Assembly: GCA_033782935.1 (NCBI GenBank)
Contig: JAWQEG010001368.1
Coordinates: 496,001-560,000 of the forward strand
Length of the DNA: 64,000 nucleotides
Source of the DNA: Petrolisthes cinctipes
Lineage: Eukaryota; Arthropoda; Malacostraca; Decapoda; Porcellanidae
Direction of reading: 5' to 3'
Part shown: in pieces, positions 1 through 9,914 of the stretch
Layout of the letters: the number at the start of each line of letters is the position of its first letter
Position numbering within the stretch: position 1 is the first letter of the stretch
The notes under the pieces: generated by a model
Told to the model about the DNA's origin: nothing
What the model saw: only the letters and a program-made list of their open reading frames with translations
The model's database searches: none
Made by a program: the position numbers and the translations under genes

Positions 1-2
1 AG

Positions 3-155
3 TCTCTCGAAGTGGTCTCGAGTGGTGCTGGGCTACCTCCCAGTCCGGTCTCCTCTGCACAGAGTGATACCGGCGGTTATCCTCGTATCCCTCGTCAGGC
101 AGCCTTAGCCTCGTCCCAGAATTGGCGGGTACGGATCAGGGATGGTTTATTGTAG
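3..155 (+). pseudogene. possible C-terminal tail of a retroelement pol ORF
   Basis: An open frame runs from the window edge to a TAG at 153-155. It is rich in S, P, G and R and ends 45 bp before a purine-rich tract and an LTR-like boundary. The position, last ORF before the 3' LTR, suggests the tail of a polyprotein whose body lies upstream of the window. No catalytic motif is visible, so the assignment rests only on context. Confidence 0.3.
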
Positions 156-186
156 TTCCCTGTCCGTTGTAAATATTCCTTATTTT

Positions 187-200
187 TGGTGGGGGGAATA
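187..200 (+). other. polypurine tract of LTR element
   Basis: GGTGGGGGGAATA directly precedes the TGTCG start of the LTR. This is the position and composition of a plus-strand primer for an LTR retrotransposon in plus orientation. Confidence 0.6.
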
Positions 201-702
201 TGTCGGGATTCTGGATAAATCTCCAACCCGACAGTAAAGTGTACATATTTATGTATATATATTTATGATGTATATATATTATATGTAACGTGTGTAAATA
301 GATATTTGCCTATGGGCGTTCGAACACACATAGACGTGTCTCAGTATGTGCAGCTTCGAACGCCACCAGTTGAGCTGGGTGGTGGATACCCACCACGCAG
401 TCAGTCGTACAGTAACCACCACGAACAACACACTCCTTCAGTCCGATCAGCCAACAATTCAAATATCAACATTTTAGTCTTCACCAAGCTACATCGCCAT
501 CATCCAGCCACATCAGTCACATAAGTACACTTATAGCATATTTTGGGGCCTCATATATGTCTATTTAGTGTGCTTATCATTCATCTCCACCATAACATCG
601 AAGGTAAATTCTTCCATCACAACTATCCCATCTTAACGTAATATACAGTCCACTAAATATAAAGTAAAAATCATGTAAATTTTGGATAAATAATATTCGA
701 CA
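201..702 (+). mobile_element. 3' LTR of an LTR retrotransposon (body off-window)
   Basis: The segment starts TGTCG and ends CGACA, a 5 bp terminal inverted repeat of the TG...CA type, and lies immediately after a polypurine tract. Length is 502 bp. The internal region and 5' LTR would lie upstream of position 1, so the repeat cannot be confirmed by a second copy here. The outer flank begins GGTTTTTTTT. The family is unknown; the TG...CA ends and the tract fit Ty3/gypsy. Confidence 0.55.
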
Positions 703-1369
703 GGTTTTTTTTTAACTCGTCTAAATAGCTAACAGCACAATCATTCAACAGCTATTCCTCACGTAAGTAGTATTCGCCCCATCCACCAATCACAATTAAT
801 CTATAAGATATGATGCACGACCTTGTAGGTAAAAGGGATCTCAGAGGTCGAATAAAATGGTTTCGTTGAAGCCATAGTAAAATATTTATCAGTGTCAAAA
901 ATCAAATGATCTTGTTAAGGAAAGCATTTTATAACAAATGTCACTTAACCCCCTAAGCCTGGTAGATGCACATAGTATATTACTATGGCTGTTGCCAGAC
1001 AAGTCTACTCTGGCTAACGTTAGACTACTTTACTTTTCACAGGGAGATCCCTTGTGGCTGATTGTTTTCTCTAAGTGTAAACAGTTGGAAAACTAATCCA
1101 TATAAGATGTAACTGACAGATAGTAATGTAATCATAACATATAATGTGATACATTATGAAATAAGTGAATGCTACTTATCTTCTTAACAGTGAGGAATCT
1201 CATCAATATATGTAATTATTAATGAGCAATATCTATTTAACATAAAATCCTTACATCAAGGTAAAATATAAAGCGAAACATACTTGTAAAAAAATAAAAA
1301 ATAAAAATATAAAAAAGTCACATTGCAAACATTGTCATTAAAAAGTGTGAAGACAGATGTTATTTGAGC
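703..1369. other. AT-rich intergenic DNA
   Basis: There are no ORFs with recognisable motifs and no clear repeat. Short A/T runs occur near 1290-1315. Confidence 0.5.
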
Positions 1370-1494
1370 CCCGTCCACACAGGCAGAGTCTGTCTACCTC
1401 AGACACCAGACTGAAGCAAGTCAGAGGCGACCAAGCTAGCAGTGAACAGGGAAAACCCTCTGTGATAAACAGTGTCTGCCCGTGTGGACAGGAC
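1370..1494. mobile_element. short MITE, CCGTCCACAC-type TIR
   Basis: The left end CCCGTCCACACAGGCAGA and the right end TCTGCCCGTGTGGACAGG are inverted copies of each other with about two mismatches, 125 bp apart. No ORF lies inside. The CCGTCCACAC end is shared with the larger TIR element at 7221-9525, so this is probably a deletion derivative of the same family. A target duplication was not identified. Confidence 0.55.
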
Positions 1495-1596
1495 CTACTT
1501 TCCGATTACATTGGGTAGTATGACATAGTGTCTGAGTCCGTGAATAAAACCTTGAGTCGCTTGTAAAGAATCTCCGGATATATAAATGGTACTAGC

Positions 1597-1706
1597 TGCT
1601 CCGCCGCCCTTCGGGCGGCTAGGAGCCGCTAGCTCCTGCGGAGGGCTGGCGGCCTGCGGCCGCCCTTCCACCGCCCTTCGGGCGGTTTGGAGCAGATCGG
1701 GCGGTG
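1597..1706. repeat. GC-rich cluster of short hairpins
   Basis: CCGCCCTTCGGGCGG occurs at 1604-1618 and again at 1671-1685. Each is a perfect stem around a TTCG-containing loop. Between them lie an AGGAGC/GCTCCT stem (about 1620-1637) and GGCCTGCGGCCGCC. The composition differs sharply from the AT-rich flanks. Function is unknown; it may be a small mobile hairpin. Confidence 0.6.
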
Positions 1707-1830
1707 GGTGGATAGAAGGAAGGGAAGGAGGGAAGGAAGGGGGAGAGGGAGGGATGGTTTAGTGGTTAGATAAAATAAATGGATGGATGGATGAATAGTA
1801 ATAGAGGTGGGTGGGTGAATAATTGGAGGT
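1706..1830. repeat. GGAA/GGAT purine-rich low-complexity tract
   Basis: Imperfect runs of GGAAGGAAGG, GGATGGATGG and GGTGGGTGG follow the hairpin cluster. This is simple-sequence DNA without coding content. Confidence 0.7.
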
Positions 1831-1989
1831 ATTAGTCGTTTTTAAATGTTTATTATATCAATCTTTCTCCCTCATTCAATAACTCCATCATTCTAATATT
1901 AGCATAATTAATAATATTTCCTTCTTTTTCTGTTAATTGCGTCACTAAGCATTTTACTGAAGTGCCTCCTGGTAAACGACATTTTTCAC

Positions 1990-2661
1990 GACTCCGGTTG
2001 ACGACAATAAATATGGCAATAATGAAAATCAATTTGACAAAAGTGAAACTCTATAGGACAATAATGAGAATCAATATGACAATGGTGTTTGATACTGGAG
2101 CAGGAATCAAGAGCTCAAGAAAATATTGTACAAAATATTGGTATTTATTGAAAGAATTACCGTTTTCCCGGTAGTTTGCCCAGGTTAGGTCCCGGTAGTC
2201 TGATGCGGTCTAGGTTAGGTCACGTAAGGTAAGGTCAGGCTAATTTCAAAATGCCCCATTTGAATATGCCCTATCTTGGCAATAATGAAAATCAATTAGA
2301 CAAAACTGAAACTCAATAGGACAATACTGAGATTCAATATGACAATGGTGTTTGATACCGTAGCAGGAATCAAGACGTCAAGAAAATAAGTTACAAAAAT
2401 ATTCTACCAATCAGAAAATAAATATGTTAATAATGAAAATCAATTTGACAAAACTGAAACTCTATAGGACAATACTGAGAATCAATATGACAATGGTGTT
2501 TGATACTGGATTACAAAAATATTCTACCAATCTGAAAATAAATATGGCAATAATGAAAATCAATTTGACAAAAGTGAAACTCTATAGGACAATAATGAGA
2601 ATCAATATGACAATGGTGTTTGATACTGGAGCAGGAATCAAGAGCTCAAGAAAATAATGTA
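1990..2661. repeat. about 135 bp tandem repeat, four copies, interrupted by MITEs
   Basis: Units beginning AATAAATATGGCAATAATG recur near 2007, 2277 (5' truncated), 2415 and 2535. They end with a TGTTTGATACTGGA block. The first and last units are each followed by a copy of the GGTATTTATTG MITE, so the whole unit+MITE block has probably been duplicated. One forward frame of the repeat reads VFDTGA, which resembles an aspartic-protease site but may be chance. Confidence 0.7.
2140..2277. mobile_element. truncated GGTATTTATTG-type MITE
   Basis: It starts GGTATTTATTGAAAG after AAAATATT and shares its interior (CCCGGTAGTTTGCCCAGG, GGTTAGGT-rich block, AATGCCCCATTTG) with the copies at 2672, 46079 and 59961. 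It stops at CTATCTTGG, where the next tandem unit begins, so the right terminus is missing. Confidence 0.65.
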
Positions 2662-2671
2662 CAAAAATATT

Positions 2672-2959
2672 GGTAATTATTGAAAGAATTGCCGTTTTCC
2701 TGGTAGTTTGCCCAGGTTAGGTCACGGTAGTTTGCCCAGGTTAGGTCCCGGTAATCTGATGTGGTCTAGGTTAGGTTAGGTAAGGTCAGGTAAGGTCAGG
2801 CTAATTTCAAAATGCCCCATTTGAATATGCCCTATCTTGGAAATGGGGCATTTGCGGAGGAAATGCCATAGAAGAAAATAGTCTTAGAATGGTCTAAATA
2901 AGTGGGTAATGAAGGTAGAAAAACGGTATGCAATAACGGTAATTCATTCAATATTTACC
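2672..2959. mobile_element. GGTAWTTATTG-type MITE with 8 bp TSD
   Basis: The left end GGTAATTATTGAAAG and the right end CATTCAATATTTACC are inverted copies. The element is flanked by direct repeats AAAATATT at 2664-2671 and 2960-2967. It is 288 bp with no ORF. An 8 bp duplication is typical of hAT superfamily elements; the family assignment is inference. Confidence 0.75.
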
Positions 2960-2967
2960 AAAATATT

Positions 2968-3509
2968 ATACCAATATGGTAGAAATCAATCATAAAAATG
3001 GATAAAATGTAATAATATAGGTAAACGACAATATACTTACTGAGATAAGGCATAAACAAATCGAATAATATCCGTGCTGTTGCCTAAAATATGTTCATGA
3101 GCTGTTGATTTCTGGACCAGTATCCGATAATTTAATAATAGAACACGTGTTCTCATTTTTAGGGGGGTTTTAGGGGTAACTACTTTATTACTCATGGCGC
3201 TGCTGTACGCAAACCAATGAACCTAGGAAGCTTTAGTTTACAGATTCTGGTGTGTAAAATCAAGCTCTACAATTCTGTAAGAAAAAATTTACCTAAATAA
3301 AACTTTAAAATTGACCTTGTTTTTGCGGAAGGCTGAACAGTGGTATGGTGATTCCGTAGATTTTTCCCCTGTAATTTATTATTATTTCGCTTCCACGTTT
3401 CGTTATATGTGGTTTCGTTGTATGACCCCCCCTAAACCTGAAGGGGATCAAGACTCACCTACATGCAAATTTTGAGGACACAAAGTTGGACGGTTTAGGC
3501 GTGCATCGC

Positions 3510-3544
<35 letters not shown>

Positions 3545-4923
3545 GACAGAATCTTGGCTTTATGTATATAGATACAAATTATATAGGACACAGATAATTG
3601 GAAATGAGCACTTGCTTGGTGGATTTCCACGATTAGAATAATATTTATATAATTAATAACCTTACGACATGCAGTGTGATAATTTTGTCTGCGTATCTTT
3701 CATTTTCTCACTGATAACTTATCCTCTCGCCCCTATATGAGCTACATTGTAATGTATGAAGTTCCTAAATACAAATTTTTGTTTTAACTTTGTCAATCAT
3801 AATGATTTATTCTTTGTGCGCTTGCATGAATATTGTCACTCATCACACTTCAGCTGCAATTTGGGACCTAATGTGTAATCGGTAATTAAGCAAACTAGCG
3901 ACAGTTCAACAATAGACGTAAAATCATCCAAAATAACCATATATTAAAGTTCCTACATAAACACAGAAACTGTATTTTTTTTATTGACAGCGTGAAATAT
4001 GCTTGACTGCATTACACGTCAAGAATACATATTCCTACTTTAACGATGAGTGCATGATAAATTACATGACTATTTGTAAATAACAAAACTGTAACGATAT
4101 TACTCCAGAAAACTGAGCGTAAATTGTCATTTAGTCAAAGTAAATTTAGCCGTTAAATTAATGTCAAAAAAATATATATTCTCACTCTCTCTCTTCGTTT
4201 TCTCCTCTCCCTTACACGTTCTATATCATGATCCCTCTCTGCCTCCCACATTATAACGATCTCCCTCACCCACACCCATGCTAAATGTGTGCTTCTCGCC
4301 GCCTAACACCATATATACTTTTCATTGGTTGCAGTAGGGTGTTCATAATAATATGGTCATTAGCCGTATGTCAAATAACATACAGAACCATACTATTCAC
4401 ATATACTTATCGGGTTTACAGCAAGGCGAAGATAGAGGAAGTGAAGTGGTTCACTGTGAAGATATCCTTTTGCCACTTTGTAGGAATCATACCAGCCACT
4501 ATTGTATCAGTGGTAATTGTGTCTAGTGGTAATTAATATTATGTAATGTTTACACGGTTATTACAGCCTTTATTAAGGAACCAACATAATATTACAATAT
4601 ATAATTTTGAAACTCGAGGAAATTATATTGTGGCAACACCGGGTTATATATTTGTTGCCAATAATTCGATTTTTTCCTTCGATATTTACGCCTATCTAAG
4701 AACTTTTGATTACATTTTATGATCTCATATGGCAGTGTATACATCAATAATACATATATGCATTCGTATCCTTGTTTAATATATGCCCTGAAATTTATAC
4801 AGTCGATATCAGATCGACCAATCACAATCGTTGTAAGATATCCCTGCCAACTACTCAAAGTATTACCAGATAAACATGCGAGCCCCTGAGCGAGGGTAGG
4901 GTGTCTAGAACATTGACAGACTG
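2968..4923. other. AT-rich DNA with an (AC)n microsatellite
   Basis: There is no ORF of recognisable family. The stretch contains an (AC)n run at 3512-3541 and a pyrimidine-rich patch at about 4185-4270. Confidence 0.5.
3512..3541. repeat. (AC)n microsatellite
   Basis: There are fifteen uninterrupted AC dinucleotides. Confidence 0.95.
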
Positions 4924-4925
4924 TA

Positions 4926-5135
4926 CAGCCACAATGAAATATCCACCAACACTTTCCTTCCATCGTAGTAAATATCTTGGTATTAAAGAACAACACATGT
5001 ATGATTTTGCAAAACCTCATAATAATAATTGAGGGGGTTGAGTTGACGTAAAGTGTAGTATGGTTATATATTGATATGATAATGATTTATTTGCACGATA
5101 GAAGGAAGGTGTATGTGGTTATTTGATTGTGGCTG
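4926..5135. mobile_element. TA-flanked MITE, CAGCCACAAT TIR
   Basis: CAGCCACAATGAAATATCC on the left is matched by GGTTATTTGATTGTGGCTG on the right in inverted orientation. The flanking dinucleotides are TA at 4924-4925 and 5136-5137. Subterminal TTTCCTTCCATCG is also mirrored. A second copy is at 60692-60968. The TA duplication fits Tc1/mariner-type mobilisation; there is no ORF. Confidence 0.7.
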
Positions 5136-5609
5136 TACATACACTCTTTTCAACACTTCTCTTTGAAAATTGGATAAAATACTTAACTCGCACACCTATC
5201 ATGGATTTCAATACTGTATTTCTCACCCTGTCAGTCCTTCTGCAGCTTCAACCTCTTTTCAGCATATCCATTTCTAGAGCTGTTACTCTAGATTATTCAT
5301 ATTCAAAGTAGATCAAAGATCCACAACCATATGATAATATGGATATTAACATTCCATGCAATCTGTTTGCAGCTTCTGTACTTTAGTTGTATATTTGTAA
5401 AACTATGTAGTGTTTCTAGTTCTCATCTATATTGGCTGCTGATGATAGCAAAGCAGTAGTGTCACCAATAGTGAGTAGTGGGGAGGTTGAAGAAGACCCA
5501 GACGACACACCATGCCACTAGTACCCCTCTAAGACTAAAAAGAAGATATGTCGAAGATCTTTACCTTACCTTTACGTTACCCCAGGGAGACAGAGGAACT
5601 TCGATAAAA

Positions 5610-5757
5610 CTTGTACATCTTATACAGTAAGGAGGGACAGGTGCTGGAACAACAAATACTTAAGGCAGAGTACCTCACCAAATTGTACATCCTTATACAG
5701 TAAGAAGGGACAGGTGCTGGAACAACAAGTACTTGAGACAGAGTACCTCACCAGATT
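5610..5757. repeat. 74 bp tandem duplication
   Basis: Two consecutive copies (about 5610-5683 and 5684-5757) share TTATACAGTAAG, GGGACAGGTGCTGGAACAAC and CAGAGTACCTCACCA with a handful of mismatches. The second copy runs into the possible coding exon described next. Confidence 0.75.
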
Positions 5758-5920
5758 GGCAAAAATTCATCTTGAATATACAATCTGCCGGGACTATAAA
5801 CTGCCAGAAGCAGCACTAAATTATGAGTTGTTCGGAAAAGAGCTAGGGATTACAGTGTGGATTCAGATAGGTTACATCTATTGTAGGCCGAAAATAATCT
5901 GTCTATTTTTTCTTTTATAA
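5705..5920 (+). pseudogene. unidentified exon-like open frame
   Basis: An open frame in the downstream copy of the duplication encodes a charged helical-looking stretch (LEQQVLETEYLTRLAKIHLE) that continues for about 30 residues. Just upstream, near 5455-5560, short acidic and lysine-rich frames broken by a stop look like the remains of the same protein. The mix resembles the tail of Myb/SANT-like proteins carried by Harbinger elements. I do not recognise it with confidence, and it could be a broken host gene. Confidence 0.25.
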
Positions 5921-6015
5921 TAAAATACTAGTGAATGTAACAACCCAGTGTTTATTTTCTCGCCCTGTCTTGAGATAAAATATTTTCAATACATTTCAAG
6001 ATTTATATAAATTAA

Positions 6016-6303
6016 GGGGGTGTATAGCACATTGTTTTGGGTGGTAAATTAGGAGCAAATGATTCCTCCAAATTATTCCAGGCAACAGGATACCATTATT
6101 TTTCTTCATCTGGGTCTGTTCACTGGCAAACTTTGGAGGAATCACCTTAAGGGGGTAATTCACTTTTGTTACATTGGAGTGCCATGATTCCTCCAATGTA
6201 TGCCAGGAAACAGAACAAGAAGAACAAAAATAATGGTGTTTTGTTGCTTGGAATAGATTGGAGGAATCAGTTACTCCAGATTTACCAACACTGTACTTCC
6301 CCC
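6016..6303. mobile_element. foldback element flanked by TTAA
   Basis: The ends are GGGGG...CCCCC with TTAA on each side (6012-6015 and 6304-6307). The two halves are diverged inverted copies, sharing TGATTCCTCCAA, ATTCCA(G/A)GCAACA and CCATTATTTTT. A third CTTAAGGGGG block sits in the middle at about 6146. The TTAA duplication points to piggyBac-type mobilisation; there is no ORF. Confidence 0.7.
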
Positions 6304-6307
6304 TTAA

Positions 6308-7070
6308 TGAAACTGAAGTCGACTTGTAAGCAAGATCAAGGTCAAAGTACCTTGTAATTTAAAGCCAACCTACTTTGTGAAAATAGAGTATAATATATTT
6401 GTGGTTGTCCTGTACTGAACTTATTTGGAAGTAAACAATACTTATGAACTCTTAAATTTGAGCCAATATGTGCCTAACATAGGCCATAATCCCAATAATA
6501 GTATTAGTTTACCAAGACGATATCCATGAAAACAAATGTTTTTCATCATAAGTTTTAATATTTAATATTAGTGCAGTACAATTCTAAAAATAATTTTTAA
6601 CAGCTTTGTGTGTAACTAAATAGCTGGTAAATTCTGGATTTCCTGAATACAGTACTTACATCTACTAGTACATTTTTTTTTATTATTAGTCAGAACACAA
6701 ACTCAGCTGGAACACACATAATGTGTTATGGGTAGTGTTCCTTGAGCAGCAGCAGAACATCTGTACTGTATATTGGTTTCATGCTGCTCGTCAACTGGCC
6801 TTCCCACTTCTTTTTTCTCCTGATCACACTCCCCTGCTTTACCTTAGTGAATCCCCTATGTTCTCTTTGACACACCTGATGCACTTCAGTAACACCAATT
6901 ACTTTACCTCATATAATGTTTCTTCTTTATAGTTTTCCTTATAATTTCCCAACTCGACTCGTTTCCTTTCTATCATTCCCATGCTTATCTTAATGTTAAA
7001 CTATTACCAAAGGGACAAGGAAAATCATGTACATCTTACTCATTTCCATATTATTACAATGCTTTTATTG
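6308..7070. other. AT-rich DNA, nothing recognised
   Basis: There is no ORF with recognisable motifs and no strong repeat. The reverse-transcriptase fragment begins after it. Confidence 0.5.
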
Positions 7071-7579
7071 TCATATATGTATGGATGGTTGTATGAGAGA
7101 GATGAAAGCCAAAGTGAATGGCCTGGTGGCGACAATGAATGAAGTAAATTGGTCCTTGGTGGTAAGTTTATTTGCAGATGATACTGTGCTGATGGCTGAG
7201 AGTGAAAGGGAGTTACATAAGGCCCGTCCACACGATCGATCAGTGCTCGCGAACACAAGCGAGCTGTTTGCCTGTCGACGAGCTTACCGCTTGTGTTCGC
7301 TAGCACACCAGCAAACTGCCCGTGCTGGTGGTGGCTACCCAGTAGTATGACGTCGCTGCCACACACACGAGCTTTCCTATGGAGCCAGTATTGTCAGTAT
7401 TATCGCTGGCAACCGAGCAACATGTGAAATGTATTTGGGTCCATTCTCATGTACTTTATGAAGTTATTCGTATTCCCAGCTTTTAATTCCCAACTGTTTT
7501 CTTTTAATTAGCCAGTCTTAACACCATTTGTCTTTCTGCACTGTGTTCTTTTTCTTTCTCACGCACATAGCAATTATTA

Positions 7580-9296
7580 GGTGCTACTATAGCGTGAGGT
7601 CTACCGCCATATATCGCCTACCCAGGTGCAGCCTGAGGTCTACCTGGTGACGCGCATCCCTCCGGGACGCATATTATCCAAGTCTGGAAGGGTATATGTC
7701 AGTGCTTGATTTGGTTAGGTTAAGGTTAGGTCCAGTTTAGGTTAGTTTAGGTTAGGTCAGGTTAGGTTAGGTCAGGTTAGGTTCGGTTTAATTTAGGTAA
7801 AATAAGCTGGGAAAGAGAATGAAACTATTTCAACGATTATCCCATGGTTGGTTTTATCGTTATAACCCAAACGTTATTCTCCTTCCAACCGCCAGGATTT
7901 TGGCCCAGCAGTAAGCGGTAGCCCGCCAGACTTGGATAATATGCCTCCGGGACCTGCTACCGTGAGTTCTACCGCCACTTGTCGCCTACCCAGGTCAACC
8001 GCGGCATTATTTATTTTAGCGATAAACACATAATTTGTACATATCCTAGGAATGACTCAAATAGATAATTGGATTTCTAATTACATTCATATTAAAGGAA
8101 GAAACGTAAAAATACACATATATTTCCATACATTTATTCTAGCGATACACAATTCGTATATCTTCTAAGAATGAGACAAATAGATCATTGGAATTTTTTC
8201 TCATCACTTTCCAGCAAAAACAATCAAGATGAGTCTGGAACAGCTGACGACCAATACCTCTCATTCTCTTCAGAATCATCATTTTAGCGTGCAACCATGA
8301 TCGCTCAATTGCCTGTGTGTGTGTTTCTGTCGCTGGATCCATATAATGTTGCTGGTGGTTCACCGTAGAATGCTGGTACCCAATGGCATTTAGGTTGCTA
8401 TAAGCAGGCCACTCATCTGAATGAATCACCGAACCATATGCACATTCCCTTTCAATAATAGGGATTAGAGTGTTGCGGTCACGCCGTTCCACCCAAAAGT
8501 ACCGACAGTCTGAGCCTTGTTTAAGACCAAAAATCGTTTCTGTTGTTTTCTTTTGCTGCGTACCTGTTCTCGGAAAGAGGAGCGTTGTCTCCATTCAGCA
8601 ACCTTCCTCGGTTGTACTTCCGTCGACCAGCAAATCTTGCCTCATCAATTTGGATGGGGTTATCTGTTGTTCCGACCATCTTTCCTCGTCGTTGATGAGA
8701 AACTATGGCTGTACACACCTCTCGGCACATGTTGAACCAGTCAGTTACAGTATTGGCAGATTTTCCTGTGAGAGTCGTTACTGTGGACATTGGTATTTCC
8801 AATACAAAGAGAAATATTAATTCTAATATTTCACACAGGCTCAGGTTGCAGTGCAATTTGTTATTCATGTCCGTATAATGGAAAAATGCATTTCCTGTAC
8901 GCACAGACCGTGTGGTTTGACACCCCTTTCGAGGGCAACGTAACACAGGCTTGAATTCTCCTCGTCTGTTACGCTTCTTGCTTCTTGAACTGTATCCAAG
9001 AGATTGTGCTCTCTTAAAAATGCGAGTGCTGTTTCTTCTGTCAGAATGACTCTTCTGTAAAACTCCTTCAGCAACATTTTGATATACCCTGGATCGATGT
9101 TGACTATTTCAGGCCAAGGAGGAATCTGATTTAGGAGCTCCATTTGCTTCCTTTTATATGGCTGCACCTGGGTAGGCGACAAGTGGCGGTAGATTTTAAG
9201 CAAGCAGGTCCTGGAGGGACGCACGTCACCCGGTAGACCTCAGGCTGCACCTGGGTAGGCGACATATGGCGGTAGACCTCACGCTATAGTAGCACC
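7580..9296 (-). mobile_element. Merlin transposon, 1717 bp with 8 bp TSD
   Basis: GGTGCTACTATAGCGTGAGG begins the left end, and its inverted copy ends the right. The TIR is roughly 90 bp with few mismatches. Identical AATTATTA duplications flank it at 7572-7579 and 9297-9304. Extra subterminal copies of CTACCGCCACTTGTCGCC lie near 7970 and 9180. An ISXO2/IS1016-type transposase is inside on the minus strand. An 8 bp TSD plus this transposase defines the Merlin superfamily. A GGTTAGGT-rich block lies at 7711-7795. Confidence 0.9.
8139..9143 (-). pseudogene. Merlin (ISXO2-like) transposase, two frameshifts
   Basis: Three overlapping minus-strand frames (9143-8865, 8946-8521, 8594-8139) together give the whole protein. 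In order they hold an N-terminal region, a CPRKGC zinc-ribbon-like start, a helix-turn-helix-like segment, then the DDE catalytic core. The core's first aspartate lies in IQIDEARFAGRRKYNRGR, the second in IHSDEWPAY and the glutamate in HTQAIERSW. All three catalytic positions survive. The frame changes near 8945 (could be a lost intron) and near 8580, so this copy is not expected to make enzyme. The family cuts and pastes DNA in the nucleus and descends from IS1595/IS1016-like bacterial insertion sequences. Confidence 0.9.
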
Positions 9297-9724
9297 AATT
9301 ATTATGCTAAACAGCGCTATACACTTGCGTTCCTTCTTATTAGGCACCATAGTTATCGTACCTCTCACGACCCATTCGACCACCTACTCTGGCTCCTGCC
9401 CGGCTGTGACTGGTCAGACGTTAGTTTGGACACCACAACAAGTGTGCCCGCCGCGTGCACAAGCGGTAAGCCCGTAAACAGGCGAACAGCTCACTTGTGT
9501 TCGCGAGCACTGCTCGATCGTGTGGTGAATGAGTTTCAGTCCGTGTGTAAACGAAGGAAACTTAAGGTGAATGTTGGTAAAAGTAAAGTGATGGAATTTG
9601 AGAGAGCAGAAACTGAAGCGATTGACTTTGCTACACAATAATGAAAAAAAAAAAGATATGGAGTATTGATGTTGAGTTTTACATTTATTTTAAAAGTAGT
9701 CACGGATGATCTACTCTCTCTTTA

Positions 9725-9905
9725 CTCTACCCTGCATATTTGCATTTTTGTTATTATGGTTTTCACCTTGACCATGTTGGTACACATGAATATTTAAATC
9801 CTTCCCACCATTGAGTATTACCAAATTTGTTTCTACTGCAATGTTATGCATCACCATGGCAGCTATGATGATATTTTGTGTTGTCTCTATGCTCGTCCTG
9901 ATTTT
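9725..9905 (-). pseudogene. Harbinger (HARBI1-like) transposase C-terminal relic
   Basis: The minus-strand frame reads SIETTQNIIIAAMVMHNIAV followed by about 30 residues rich in N, H and G. The (V/M)LHNIA block is the conserved C-terminal segment of the DDE_4 nuclease of PIF/Harbinger transposases. Neither the catalytic triad nor the N-terminus is present nearby. A large inverted repeat begins immediately to the right, so the rest was probably lost in that rearrangement. Confidence 0.7.
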
Positions 9906-9914
9906 CGTACCTAA

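Larger units (their letters stand above)
7221..9525. mobile_element. TIR element (GGCCCGTCCACAC) inserted in the LINE RT
   Basis: The left end GGCCCGTCCACACGATCG follows TAA (7218-7220). The right end (about 9450-9525) is an inverted copy of the first 75 bp or so, sharing GAGCACTG, TGTGTTCGCGAGCAC and CACAAGCGGTAAG. The outermost seven bases of the right end are missing, replaced by host RT sequence at a shared GTGG. Removing the nested Merlin leaves about 580 bp with no ORF, so it is non-autonomous. A TAA target and GGCCCGTCC ends suggest PIF/Harbinger. Confidence 0.75.
7075..9638 (+). pseudogene. LINE reverse-transcriptase fragment split by a transposon
   Basis: The reading frame at 7075-7220 carries the RT palm motif LFADDTVLMAESERELHK. 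The same domain resumes at 9522-9638 with FQSVCKRRKLKVNVGKSKVM, which is the conserved segment that normally follows directly. The 2.3 kb between is a TIR transposon, and the host codons resume without loss of frame. Only the FADD region and the following subdomain remain; no endonuclease or ORF1 is visible. The motif set is that of non-LTR retrotransposons abundant in crustaceans; the clade is not certain. It is a dead copy. Confidence 0.85.
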
